DNA from: Cephalotus follicularis
Taxonomy: Eukaryota > Streptophyta > Magnoliopsida > Oxalidales > Cephalotaceae
NCBI GenBank assembly: GCA_001972305.1
Contig: BDDD01006373.1
Coordinates: 21,171-85,170 of the forward strand
Length of the DNA: 64,000 nucleotides
Reading direction: 5' to 3'
This document shows, in pieces, positions 11,118-21,758 of this stretch; within the stretch, counting starts at the first letter, position 1; each line of letters opens with the position of its first letter. The translations under genes were made by a program, and so were the position numbers. The notes under the pieces are model-generated. The model saw only the letters and a program-made list of their open reading frames with translations. It ran no database searches and was not told the DNA's origin.

Positions 11118-13554
11118 TGTAACACCCTGCGCCTGCAGTGCGGAGACGTGGCATTACTCTCGATCAAAATGCACAATACAATGGTCGGGACTAGCAATAT
11201 AAAAATGCGGAAAAAATTAAAACTGTGCAATACATATCAATGTGCGGAAGATACAATACGAATATCCATCCATACGATACAATACAATACAAATCTTTTA
11301 CAATACCAGTCCTTTTCAATAAATTACATTTCAATCTTTTGCCACAATATCTCTATCAGTTTTACGATACCCAAGCAGTCGTGCAATCAGAACGAGTCTT
11401 CAATCCTTCTGTCCGCTGCTGCCTGCAACCCTACCTATGCCGCACACAAGGTACAACACAGCCCCACCACGAAGGATTGGGTTAGCCACACTGGCTAAGC
11501 AGAAACCTCATCCAGCATGTATGCATGTACAATGTGCAATATCGGTGACAATCTATACAATATCAATTTGCGGTGTACAATATTAATGCATGACATGGCA
11601 AACGCATATTTACAATTGGCGTTCAGACTACCCGTATGACAGTGGCCCATAACAGAGCATACGGATAGGATCTATAACAATCAATCAATGGCAGACACTC
11701 AATGGTGGTGTATTCAACACCCAATCAATAAATCAATCAATATCCTATAGAGCATGCGACCGATGTCAATACAATGTCAATCAGTTAGCAGTGATCAATC
11801 CCACAGAAGGTAGTCCTTCAAAAAGGGTGAGAGATCTATCTACGGTTCTCAGACTGAGTCTGGAACCCATAGATCTTCCTGCCTATGGATGGGTCAATAC
11901 AATCTTGATGAGCTACAATCGAGGGAGCTACTGAAACCGTTAGGGAGCTACGGCCCTCAAGGGAGCATCAATCGACAATCAATCGGTACCGCTCGTAAGC
12001 GGGTCAATAAAATACAATAAATGAAACGATCGACGGAATAGGTGGACAGAGTCAACAACCTAACCTGCCGACACGAATCATAAGGTCTCTCTATAGGATC
12101 CATACAATACAATCAATCAATCAATCGATTCAATACAATGTTAAGTAAAGTCAATAAGTGGTGGTGTCTAATGGAGAAATGGGAACGTGCATCCATCGTA
12201 CTGACTTAGACTCACAACAACACTTATGACTCAAACAATCGATCAATGTATCAATACAACGTCGAAGCAAAGTCAATAAGTGGTGGTGCCTAATGGAGGG
12301 ATGGGAACGTGCTTCCATTTTACCGACTTAGACTTACAGCAACACCTATGACCCAAGCAATCAATCAATCAGTACAATCATTAAAACCATTTTCAAACAC
12401 TTGAACACCTCAAGCGAGGCTCCGGTCAAGTGGCAATGTGAAAAGAAGTTGAAAACCAGCTTTAAACAGTTAAAAACTCCTTTCAGTACATTAGGCGTCG
12501 ATGTCCTTGGTGAAAGACATCGACACCTCTATAAAACGGTGGAAAGACGTCGATGTCTTTGAAAGACATCGATGTCTTTCCCTATTTGTGTGGAGATCTG
12601 GCCGAAGACGTCGATGTCCTTGGAGAAAGGCATCGACCCGTTTCAATAAAAATAGCCTAAGAATGCGCATCGATGTTCGGCATCGATGTCTTTCCTGGGG
12701 AAAGACATCTCGAGGTAAAGACTTCGATGTCTTTGAAAGACGTCGATGTCTTTGCTGTAGAATCAAAGATACAGCACTCTGATGAGAAAGACATCGACGT
12801 CCATGGACTAGGGGTCGATGTCTTTGCTGGGCAAAGTCGATTTTATGCAGAAAATAGGGCCAAGCTCAATTCAAAATCCAATTTAAAGCCATTCTTTGAA
12901 AACCAAAGTTTACAATCAATCATTTGAGGTTAGTACAACTTGTTACAACCTCCAATTTAACATTTCAATCTTTCTATTAACAATTAGGTCAGGGATTTTC
13001 TAAAAACCCTAAAAACCCCAATTCATTCAATTCAATCATTCAATCAGTCATTCAATCCATACAATCAATCATTCAATCAGTCATTCAATCCATACAATCA
13101 ATCATTCAATCAATACAAAAGGCAGGCAATTCAAGTAAGAAGTCCTACCTTTAACGAAGCTTCAAAAGTTGAGCTTCCAATCAATCGATCGGCAGAAATT
13201 GCCCAACAACCCGCTACTTTCTTGTTCAATCGGTAAGCCACAACTTGCAATCACTATCCTTGTTGATGAAGATGCAAATCCAGCAGCTAGGGAGGAAGAT
13301 GGAGGCTCCAGCTACAGAGAGAGAGGGAGAAGGATAGGGAGAGGGGGAGAAGAATGAGAAATGAGAGAAAGAATTGACTTATATAGTCAATTCTGTCGAC
13401 TCTTCGTAACTCAGTCCAAAATCCCGACTATACATGCATATAACCAAAACAATGTCAATAGGTTTAAGAATACCTCAATTCAATACAATACAGTATGGTC
13501 CAATACGGTATAATGTATGCATGAACAGTACAAAAGGGAATTCGGGTCATCACA
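11118..13554 (-). repeat. Tekay A copy 1, 5' LTR
   Basis: 2,437 bp. It ends TGTGATGACCCG in element sense at 13554 and abuts the GTAAA duplication. TATA box TATATAAG at 13378-13385. The motif array lies at 12493-12845. A short ATTCAATCAGTCATTCAATCC duplication near 13040-13110 is absent from the other LTR. Confidence 0.93.
12493..12845. repeat. Palindromic GACATCGATGTC-type motif array, best preserved copy
   Basis: Includes the perfect 18-base palindrome AAAGACATCGATGTCTTT at 12562-12579 and about a dozen related sites (GACGTCGATGTC, GACATCGACGTCC, GCATCGATGTTCGG). Spacing is roughly 15-35 bp. It lies some 700-1060 bases downstream of the LTR start, past the TATA box, so it is probably transcribed. 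Confidence 0.88.
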
Positions 13555-13559
13555 GTAAA

Positions 13560-16040
13560 AGCGCTTTTGTCAAAAGTGCTATGAAGAAGCTGAAAGCGTT
13601 TGGTAAATTCAATATAAAAGTGATTCTGCAGCGAATATGTGTTAGGTAAATATATTTGTTAAACTGCTGTGGACATTTAAAATGACTGAAATGGACATAA
13701 AATTATAAATGTTTAGTTTGATTAATTATTGGTAACAAACATTAATAAAATTCATACTATCCATACTTTTCTTTATCAAATATTAAAATTCATATTAAGT
13801 TATATCATTTATGCCAGAGACGGATTCCTATCAAATTTTTTTATATTGGGGAAATTTATTAAAAAATATATAAATTAGATTTTTTTATTAACAAAACAAA
13901 TATTCATTACGCTATCTACCATGTATATATGTCTTTATATATCAATATGACAATGAATAATATTACATAAGATGATTAATAAATTAGCAATATCAAAAGT
14001 TTTATAATAATTGTTAAGTTACATAAATTATGGAAAAATACATATTAATGTTAACAGTACTTGAAAATAAAAAATGATCATGAATGATATGTTATTAAAC
14101 TACGAGTATTCTATCACGATAAATTTCCATTTCTCTTCCTTCCTTCTGTGATATAGTTTGAGACCTTTCAGGCTCATTTTGTATATCCCCCAATTCATCT
14201 TCAAGTACAAATGTATGATTGTCATCAAACTCTGCAAAATGACAATCTTGTTATTTTACTTTATTTTTATTTATATATTAAATAAAATCATGTGTATAGA
14301 TTTGATTCTCTCAATCTATTTATCATACTTAATTCTCCTATATTTGATTATATTTTACTGACCCAAATATTTGTTTTGTTTTGTTTAATATTTTCTTAAT
14401 TGGATCAAGAGAATTCCTCTCAAATTAAGGTTACAATCTTATAAATATAACATCTTACACACGAGAAGAGGCACTTTTCTTTACTCTAATTTTCTTATTG
14501 TAACCGTTATTGTTTGCTTCTTGTTCATTCAATCACACTGGCATAATATGCACTTGTTTGATTGATAGAGTTTTGTTTTGTTCCTTTCATACAAACATAA
14601 CAACGATTTCATTGATTTGCATAGCTTTTTGTTCTTTTACATATGTACATAAGAACAACATCGACATCCTACTTCCACCTACAAACAGCAATAGAGAAAA
14701 CACCAGCCAAACCGAACCCATCCTCCACCAAAATCAATCCATACATCCACTGCACACACAAGACGACAACCCCAACCAACAAAAATGCACAAAACAAACC
14801 AGGTCCCAAATCCTCATCTCTCTCACATTGTTTGAATCCATAACAGCGTTAGACGATCAACCAAGCTAGAAAACACGCATCATCAATGACAACTGCAACG
14901 CAAACAATAAGCACCACCAAACCACAAAGCAACCTTCAACCTGCAGCCACACAAAGAAACCCCACACATCCCGACAAATGAAACAGAACCAAATCAACTA
15001 ATACAAGTAACTTTATGGAATACTTGTAGAAATCGAACTTTAAAATTTTACTTGCATATTGTACTTCGATCATTTGATGTAATACATATATATACACAGG
15101 ACACTCGGATACATTATGGGAAGGGCAACATTAAAACTTCAAATTTCAAATCACCATACAGTTTTGTCAAGATACAAGCTATCCTCACTGAACTCAAAAA
15201 CAGGAAACGAGGAAAACCAAGAAGGAAACAAAAGCTAATCAAAACTCTTAAGGAGGGTATGGATTTATATTCAACTTTATGTTCCTGCACAAATGAAAAA
15301 GACCAGTTAGATCACATGATATAAATGAAGGCTAGGCTCAAATTAAACGCAAGATTGTGTTTATGAAAATGAACTCATCTACCAATCTATCACGTGGGAC
15401 CGAAGCTGTCGGGCAACAATATGGGAACATGCAGCAACTGCTTCTCACTCCCAAGTATTTTATATTCAAAACAAGAAATCTAACCCAAGAAACCGCTGAA
15501 AAATACTAAAAGTTTTAATTTAACAAATCAGGCCACAGTGAAAAGTGGTGGTAATTTATTATCACGATCGATACCAGGTTATAGAGTAACATATCTATAA
15601 TTAATCAACCTTGAGTGAGCACATTCTTCTGATACAATTGATGCTCATTTAGGGTATTTTACCGAGAATAAAATGATTCGATCTACAACGATTAATTGGT
15701 GATTTTACTTGCTTACCAATGTTATCAATGTGAGTGAATGAAAACTCAGTGGTAAACATGAACATGGGCAATGCATTTTGAATAGTACAACCTTTTCTTT
15801 ACTGAGAAAGCCAGTGTTTTCACTCTATAGTCACTCCTAACACTTTTCCGTTCATTATATCACTTAAATGAGAATGGATCCTACTAGTTTTTTTTTTATT
15901 TATCGGATCACATTCACAGATGATCCCCACTTATATTTACCTGATCCAGTGAATAAGAGAGTATTCGACAGTAAGTGACTACGGATAACAATGCTAACAC
16001 TCGCTTTTATTAGAAGGCTATCCAAGCCATAATCCAATGA
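13560..16040. other. AT-rich sequence inside the candidate DNA transposon, no gene seen
   Basis: After the GTAAA duplication the sequence continues the interrupted repeat (GCGCTTTTGTCAAAAGTGCT, GCGTTTGGTAAATTC), then becomes AT-rich. Short frames at 14158-14361, 14510-14869 and 15052-15324 have biased composition and no recognisable domain. Part may be intron or downstream sequence of the SCC3 fragment. Confidence 0.4.
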
Positions 16041-16061
16041 GCATTCATGCATTTTGGTTAC

Positions 16062-16334
16062 CTGATGTTCTCGAAGAAACTAAATTATCTTGAGCACTTC
16101 CGGAAACTCTCAACTGTCTCAACTTGGATGACGACCTAATTGACTGGATCAAAGGAGCCTCTTCATCTTCATCGTCTTGCTTCTCTACTTCATCTTGAGC
16201 ATTTTCTTGGTCTGATGCGCTAATTGACTTCTGTTCTTCACTTGAACTTTGTCCATCAAAGAGTCTCTTTCCCTCGATGTTATGCAGCTTCCGTGGACCC
16301 CTACGTCTTACTGCAGTAGTCCCTTCTCTCTCAT
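16062..16334 (-). pseudogene. SCC3: Exon of cohesin subunit SCC3 (SA/STAG), C-terminal part
   Basis: One exon of 273 bp reading (D)EREGTTAVRRRGPRK..., then an acidic and serine-rich stretch (SSSEEQKSISASDQENAQ) and EEAPLIQSIRSSSKLRQL, ending ...SSRTS. This matches the C-terminal tail I remember for plant SCC3, the cohesin HEAT-repeat subunit that clamps the ring to chromatin. Splice signals fit: TTTGTTACAG before the exon and CAG/GTAACC after it, phase 1 at both ends. I cannot find the preceding or following exon, and the large HEAT part is absent. It is therefore a gene fragment, possibly captured by the flanking transposon, with its frame still intact. Confidence 0.65.
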
Positions 16335-16339
16335 CTGTA

Positions 16340-17680
16340 ACAAACAAACTGTTATAAGCTCTTATATTACAATCTTTAAAACTTTAACTATAAAGGTAAC
16401 AATGGTATAATCTGGTTAGGGAAAGAAAATCATTTTTTTTTGTATTTTTTTAGACATTGGTTATAAATAAGGAAACAAAAACAATTGCAAGGATCGGCCA
16501 AAAAGAAGCAAATTCTAAACACATGCAGCACAAACCAAAGGCACAACAAGCAACAAACATACTTGCCCCTGAGAAAAGCATTTTTTTTTACAAAGATCAG
16601 TTTCGTCAATCAATTCACTGAATGCTACTCCAGACAGTTCATTAGATATTTGTTAGTGTTAGGAAGAACATGCCAAAAGACACAACTTTTTTACCATCAT
16701 CTGATGCAAGAAATAGCAATTCTAAGTACAGCTAAATTTATATCTAGTAAGAAAATAGAGGAATATAACATAGAAAATTGTAATGCAGTAAATTGTTGTT
16801 ATGGAAGAATATAAAAACTAGACGGAAGGGGAAAAAAGGAAAAGAGGAAAACAAAGAATAAGCTGAAATAGAAGGAAAATATTAACCCTGTGAGGATATT
16901 CCAAAAAGGAATAGTCATATTTGGCAAAATAACTGATTAAATTAGGAAATTTGAAGCCTATACAAAGGTAGAATTTGGAGAATACGCTGGGACAGGGCTG
17001 CTGAAGCAATCAGAAATTTGATGAAGGAAGCCAACTCATATACCAAGGTTTTGCCATAGCAACAAAGACATCTATTCTGGCTTGGCAAACACCAACCCAC
17101 TATAGATTGTTATAACAAAATTAAACTTTCCCGTTAAAGCCAGACTAACGATGCCTAGGTCAAACATTACAGAGAGAGATTTCTCTTGCAGATATTTACC
17201 TCTGTTGAAGAACAAATTTGACGGCAACAACCAGAGCTTGCACAAAATCGTCACCACCAGTTTCAATCAATGGCCAACACCCACGCCTCAAGCTGACATC
17301 AAGTCAACCCAAGCTGTCTTTGGGAGAAAGAGAGCCTGAGATCAAGAGAGAGATTGAGGTGCCGTAATTTGGTTCTTGAATCTAAATCTAGAGGGAGATG
17401 TCTTCAAGAGAAAGAGACCCTGAGATCGAGAGAGAAGAGCCGTGATTTTGTTCTTGAATGGGGAGGCTGATCGAGAGAGATGTGTTGAAGAGAGAGAGCA
17501 GTGATTTTGTTCTTGAATGGGGAGGCTGATCGAGAGAGAGCAGTGTTGAAGAGAGAGAGCAGGGGAGAAATCACATTTGTGTTGTCAACCAGTCTATTTT
17601 TACAAAGTCAGAAATAACGTTCTATACGTACAAACCCATAATCATTTTCCCACACCCACACATTTTTTTTCCTTACCAAA
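16340..17680 (-). other. Intron-like and 5'-UTR-like sequence, unidentified exon near 17210-17290
   Basis: On the minus strand, 17580-17300 is rich in CTCTCT with two near-identical ~65-bp repeats (both containing TTCAAGAACAAAATCAC), as in a plant 5' UTR. It is followed by an open stretch reading CWPLIETGGDDFVQALVVAV up to a CAGAG/GTAAAT donor at about 17200. I do not recognise this peptide. It could be the first exon of a captured or chimeric transcript leading to the SCC3 exon. The rest shows no domain. Confidence 0.3.
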
Positions 17681-17681
17681 T

Positions 17682-17739
17682 GGTGTGGTTGGGTCCCTAA
17701 CTGTGGTTGGGCAACCCAACCACACTACCAAACGGCACC
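17682..17739. repeat. Hairpin at right terminus of candidate DNA transposon
   Basis: GGTGTGGTTGGGT pairs with ACCCAACCACACTACC, with an inner TGTGGTTGGG/CCCAACCACA fold. It ends ACCAAACGGCACC next to TTAA. It could be a tiny MITE of its own. Confidence 0.4.
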
Positions 17740-17743
17740 TTAA

Positions 17744-18805
17744 CATGTGGGGTGCAGCCAAATAGTCCAGCCCTTCCCCGCACAAGCCAGGCGCTGCACT
17801 CCATTCACCAGCTTCCACGTGTTGCCAAATTCAGCATTTTGAATGCGTGCAACAACAATTCAACCGGTTGTGTTTGTAATGCATAAATAAATAGGTGGGG
17901 CCCGCATTTATTTGAAGGCAGTACAGGAAACTAGGTTTTTATTTAAGTCAGTTATATTCTTTATAAAGAGGGAGGCAGTACGTAAAAGAAGAGAACATAA
18001 AGGGGGACGCACGAACAGAGAGAGTAGCAGTTTTAGTTTTTAGGTTATGTAGTTTTTTCTTGTCTTCGTGTGTCACGGAACAACCAATAGTTTTATAGGT
18101 TTTGATACTTATTTTTTTTCTTTCTTCAATCATACTTGAAAATTTATATTTATATAATTTTATCTAGTAAGGTGTTTCTTCTCTTTTTTTATTTTCAGTT
18201 TAATTAATTATCATGTCTAATTCTTTATTTTTTATTCGTTATTTAATTTTGTTTATGAGTAACTAAATATTTAACTTAGGGATTGAGAGAAACCATGAAA
18301 ACATGAAAAATTGATCATTTTTATTAACCTATATGCTTAATTTTATTAAATCATATGTTGAAATATTTATTTGCATTGTCTGAATTCTTCATACCAACTT
18401 TGTGTTCGCTTGCATAATTGTTGACATTGTGATAAATTGATACTTTGTTTGTTTAATACAATACTCATCGGAAATACTTGTCTTTTGACCATATCTCCTA
18501 TTGACTCAATGCATTACACATACAATTTAAGGGTTATTTTGATTAATAATTTGGATTGATTTTATGGTGGATTCCATCCCTAAGTTCTTTTCATAATTCG
18601 AATTTACTCTTATCTCTAATAGAATTATTAATTTTAATAGTTAATTTTATTATTTAGTCTCTTACTAGTTTGTTAGTGATAATTCTGGTTAATTGGTACA
18701 CTCTGCCTAAGTTGATAATTGGGATTTTTAATCAACACATCTCCTTGAGCTCGACCCGTATCTACACACGATTCGTGCGCTTGCAGTATAATTTCGTTCT
18801 AAACA
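17744..18805 (+). repeat. Athila 3' LTR, right segment
   Basis: Shows typical Athila LTR 3' features: ATCATGTCTAATTC, ATGAGTAACTAAATATTTA, ACTCTGCCTAAGTTGATAA, then CTCGACCCGTATCTACACA and the end TTCTAAACA. A TATA-like TTTATAAAGAG lies near 17960. No primer-binding site follows, so this is a 3' LTR end. Tat protease sequence starts at once. Confidence 0.65.
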
Positions 18806-20010
18806 GTTTTAGTTGAGCTTAGTGTTGATTTGTTTTTGGTGCAAAAAGTTTTGATTAATGGTGGTAGTTCAGCTGATATATTGTATAAACACGCTTTTGA
18901 TCACCTGAAGGTACCAGAAGACAAATTAAAGCTTGTTACGACTCCTCTGATTGGTTTTTCGAGGGAAATGGTGTACCCAATAGGGTCAGTGACTGTTCCA
19001 GTAATTGTAGGGAATTCTCTAAGACAGGCTCTTGCAGATATAATATTCATAGTGGTTGATACACTCAATCCCTATAATACAATTTTGGGTAGACAACGCT
19101 TAAATATATTCAGTGCCATAGTTTTGACTAAGAATTTGATGGTCAAGTTTCCAACCAAATGCGGTGTAGGACAAATAAGAGGAGATCAAGCAGCTGCTCG
19201 GAAGTGCCAAGTTGCTGTTGTGAAGCAAAAAGGGAAAGGAAAAACTCTGACTATTGGAAATGTGAATTTCAGAGATGAAATCAATCCAGAACGACCCGAA
19301 CCTGTGGATGACCTTATCCGGGTATCCATAGATGTTCAAGATAAGTCAAAGGTTTTTCGAATTGGATCAAAGTTACAAGGTCCAGAGAAACAGGAAATTA
19401 TACGATTTATCAAGGATAATAGTGACATTTTTGCTTGGTCTACCAAGGAGGTTCTTGGAGTTAGCTTTGATGTTATAGTCCACAAGCTCAACATAGACCC
19501 AGATTACCCTCCAAGTAGGCAAACGAAGAGGAATTTTGCTCCAGAGAGGCAAATCGCAATTGCAGAAGAGGTCAAAAAATTGCTAAAGGCTGGGTTTATC
19601 AGGGAAGAACATTATTCAAAGTGGCTGTAAAATGTTGTGATGGTGCAAAAACCTAACGGTAAATAGAGGATGTTTATTGATTTTAAAGGCTTGAATGAAG
19701 TCTATCCCAAAAATCATTTTCCTCTTCCAAAGATCAACCAACTGGTAGATGCTACCTCAGGGCATAAGTTGTTAAGCTTTATGAATGCTTACTCGGGGTT
19801 ATAATGAGATCAAAATGCATCATCTTGATGAAGACAAAACCTCATTCATTACTCACCAAGGTACGTATTATTATAAAATGATGCCTTTAGGCTTAAAAAA
19901 AGCTGGTGCCACATATCAGTGACTGGTCAACAAGATTTTCCAAGACCAGATAGGCAGAAATATGGAGGTTTATGTGGAAGACATGCTTGTCAAAACTAAG
20001 GATCAGAGAT
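18806..20010 (+). pseudogene. Tat protease and reverse transcriptase remnant
   Basis: Protease block LINGGSSADILYKHAFDHL and NTILGRQRLN, a linker with VGQIRGDQAAARKCQV, then the RT start NFAPERQIAIAEEVKKLL and on to the palm region before the insertion at 20011. Phrases such as RGDQ.AAR.C and FAPER..AI.EEV are typical of Tat. Broken. Confidence 0.8.
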
Positions 20011-20526
20011 TGTAACACCCCCGGACGGCGGGAGTCGTCACAGGGTCATAACATACATAACATAACTTAATAAATCATAAGGTTTACTTTTATTAGCCAA
20101 AGACAGCCGAAAACGTGGCAGTCATATGAAAACATTTAAACTTAACATTTAACATATTAAGTGTTTTCGGAAAATTCGAAACATAATAAAGTTCCAATTT
20201 AAAACATGAAACATAATAATCCATATTTCCGTCCACTAAACATAGCATAGGGATCACTCTCCTAAGGATCCAATATAAAGGGTGGTCATCACTCAATCAC
20301 ATTTTCCCCCGCTGCTCCTGAAAACCTGCCGCATGGAAAACAAAAACGCGGCTGGACCGGTATCATACCGCACAATTCACATAAACCCGATCATAGGGCA
20401 ACCGGACTTTAAAATTAAACAAAATTAAAAGTCCGAAAACACATATAAAATCCGTAAAAACATTTACGAATCCGTAAAAATATTTACGAACCCGTAAAAA
20501 TATTTACGAACGAACAGGGTATTACA
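20011..20526. mobile_element. Solo LTR, 516 bp, in Tat RT
   Basis: Starts TGTAACACCC, ends GTATTACA, and is flanked by GAGAT on both sides (20006-20010, 20527-20531). No coding content. It holds a three-fold repeat of AATCCGTAAAAACATTTACG at 20449-20512. Ty3/gypsy LTR by its ends; orientation unsure. LTR-LTR recombination is the usual origin. Confidence 0.85.
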
Positions 20527-20531
20527 GAGAT

Positions 20532-21758
20532 CCCATAAGGAATACCTTGCAGAGGCCTTTGGAGTTTTAAGGCGATACAAGCTAAAGCTAAATTCGTCGA
20601 AGTGTAGTGTTCATAGTCTTCAATAGGGGAATCGAAATCAACCTAGAGAAGATAGCAGCAATTCAAACTATGGCTCCACCCAGAACTGTAAGAGAAGTCC
20701 GGAGGCTCAACGACAGAGTTGTAGTCCTAAGCAAATTTATTTCAAAGATGGCAAAAAAAGCGTTTACCTTTCTTTAAGGTGCTTAGAAACCCACAGGGAT
20801 TTGAATGGACTGAACAATGCCAAGAGGCTTTCTTGCAGCTTAAGCGTTATCTTGTAACGCCTCCTATGATGACTAAGCCCCAACTAGGAAATATTCTCTT
20901 GTTATATTTTTCAATTACTGAAGGGCCTATTAGTTCAGTCCTAAATAGAGAAGAAGGGAAGCTCAAAAACCAATGTATTATGTGAGCAAGGCTCTAAATG
21001 TAGCAGAGGGAGATCAAGAAGTTTGCGTATGCGGTAGTCATCTCTGCATGAAAACTCATGCCTTATTTCCAAGCACACATTGTCAGAGTTTTGACCAACA
21101 GATCACTCATGCAGGTCTTGCAAAACCAGATACCTCAGGAAGATTGGTCAAATGGTCTGTAGAGTTGAGAGAGTATGATACTTGATATGAACCCAGACCA
21201 GCTATCAAAGCTCTAGTGTTGGCGGACATCGTTGTGGAGTGTATGCCAAACAGGAAAAAGGTAGAGGATGAGAGGGAGAATAGCACTGAGCTTAGTTTCT
21301 GGGTATTATATATAGACGGATCTTTGTCTTTTAATGAAAGTGGAGTAGGTCTGGTCCTTATTAGTCCTGACGGATGGATGCTGCAATACGCCTTATGTTT
21401 TTAGTTCAAGGCCACCAATAATGAGGCAGTGTATGAAATCGTGATTAAAGGTCTTACCTTAGCCAAACATCTAAAAATTCAAAGGATTAAAGTATAAAGT
21501 GTTTCCCAGCTGGTAATCAACCAGATTAATGGCGAGTACCAAGCCAGAGACGAAGACTTGACTAAATACCCATCAAGGTATAATCCGTATCATCAGTTTT
21601 TGAATACTGTTATTTTCTAAGGATTCCTAGAGCAAGTAATACCCAAGCAAGTATATGTCAAAACTATCTTTAGCTAAAGAAATCCCACAAATGGGGAACG
21701 TCTTCAGAGAGGACTTACAATTCCCCAACATAAAAGAAGCCAGCGACCATATGGACAT
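20532..21758 (+). pseudogene. Tat RT end, RNase H and second RNase H-like domain
   Basis: Continues the Tat coding region: WTEQCQEAFLQLKRYL and YYVSKALN of RT/RNase H, then FWVLYIDGSLSFNESGVG and GVGLVLISPDGWMLQYAL, the extra RNase H-like domain seen in Tat elements. Broken at several points; interrupted at 21759. Confidence 0.75.

Larger units (their letters stand above)
3958..13554 (-). mobile_element. Nearly complete Tekay/Del chromovirus (Ty3/gypsy), family A copy 1
   Basis: Terminal LTRs (3958-6360 and 11118-13554), primer-binding site, gag, pol ending in a chromodomain, and polypurine tract all occur in correct order on the minus strand. The 5-bp duplication GTAAA flanks it exactly (3953-3957 and 13555-13559). 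Length is 9,597 bp. It looks almost whole but has a handful of breaks. The LTRs differ by several percent judged by eye over short stretches, which suggests insertion some millions of years ago. A chromodomain and LTRs over 2 kb fit Tekay. It sits inside the candidate DNA transposon. Confidence 0.93.
3898..17739. mobile_element. Candidate TIR DNA transposon carrying a host gene fragment, split by a Tekay element
   Basis: The left end reads GGTCTGTTTGGTAATGCTGTG. The right end, read inward on the minus strand, is GGTGCCGTTTGGTAGTGTGG. Both are flanked by TTAA (3894-3897 and 17740-17743), and Athila LTR-like sequence lies on both sides. Such ends resemble PIF/Harbinger or hAT-like plant elements. 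Without the 9.6-kb Tekay insert it would be about 4.2 kb. No transposase is visible. Inside lies an SCC3 exon, so a Pack-type element is possible. The termini match only in part, and the right end is itself a small hairpin. Two separate small elements are the main alternative. Confidence 0.35.
1..18805 (+). mobile_element. Athila-lineage Ty3/gypsy element, right part, with a large nested insertion
   Basis: The 5' part lies outside the window. Seen in order: RNase H and integrase coding remnants, a non-coding 3' stretch, a polypurine tract, and an LTR beginning TGATGAGCACATTT at 3331. The LTR appears to be split by foreign DNA at 3898-17739 and to resume at 17744, ending ...TTCTAAACA at 18805. 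Both LTR pieces read like Athila LTRs (TTTACAGGTG near the start; a CGACCCGTATCTACACACG-type 3' end), and together they give about 1.6 kb, a usual Athila LTR length. It is an old, broken fossil with several breaks in pol. That the two LTR pieces belong to one copy is inferred. Confidence 0.6.

Noticed and set aside
12491-12782. Open frames on both strands of the Tekay LTR array (peptides rich in RHRRLS and DVFERHRC), also at 5340, 40942, 55676, 62454
   Set aside because: They are translations of a palindromic DNA repeat; similar peptides appear on both strands because the motif reads the same both ways. No domain, no conserved start.
14158-15324. Short plus-strand frames (67-119 residues) as host genes
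   Set aside because: Biased AT- or AC-rich composition, no domain, no splice context.
15600-15660. Final SCC3 exon after a TTGTATCAG acceptor on the minus strand
   Set aside because: The reading after the acceptor gives no residues I recognise from the SCC3 C-terminus; support too weak.
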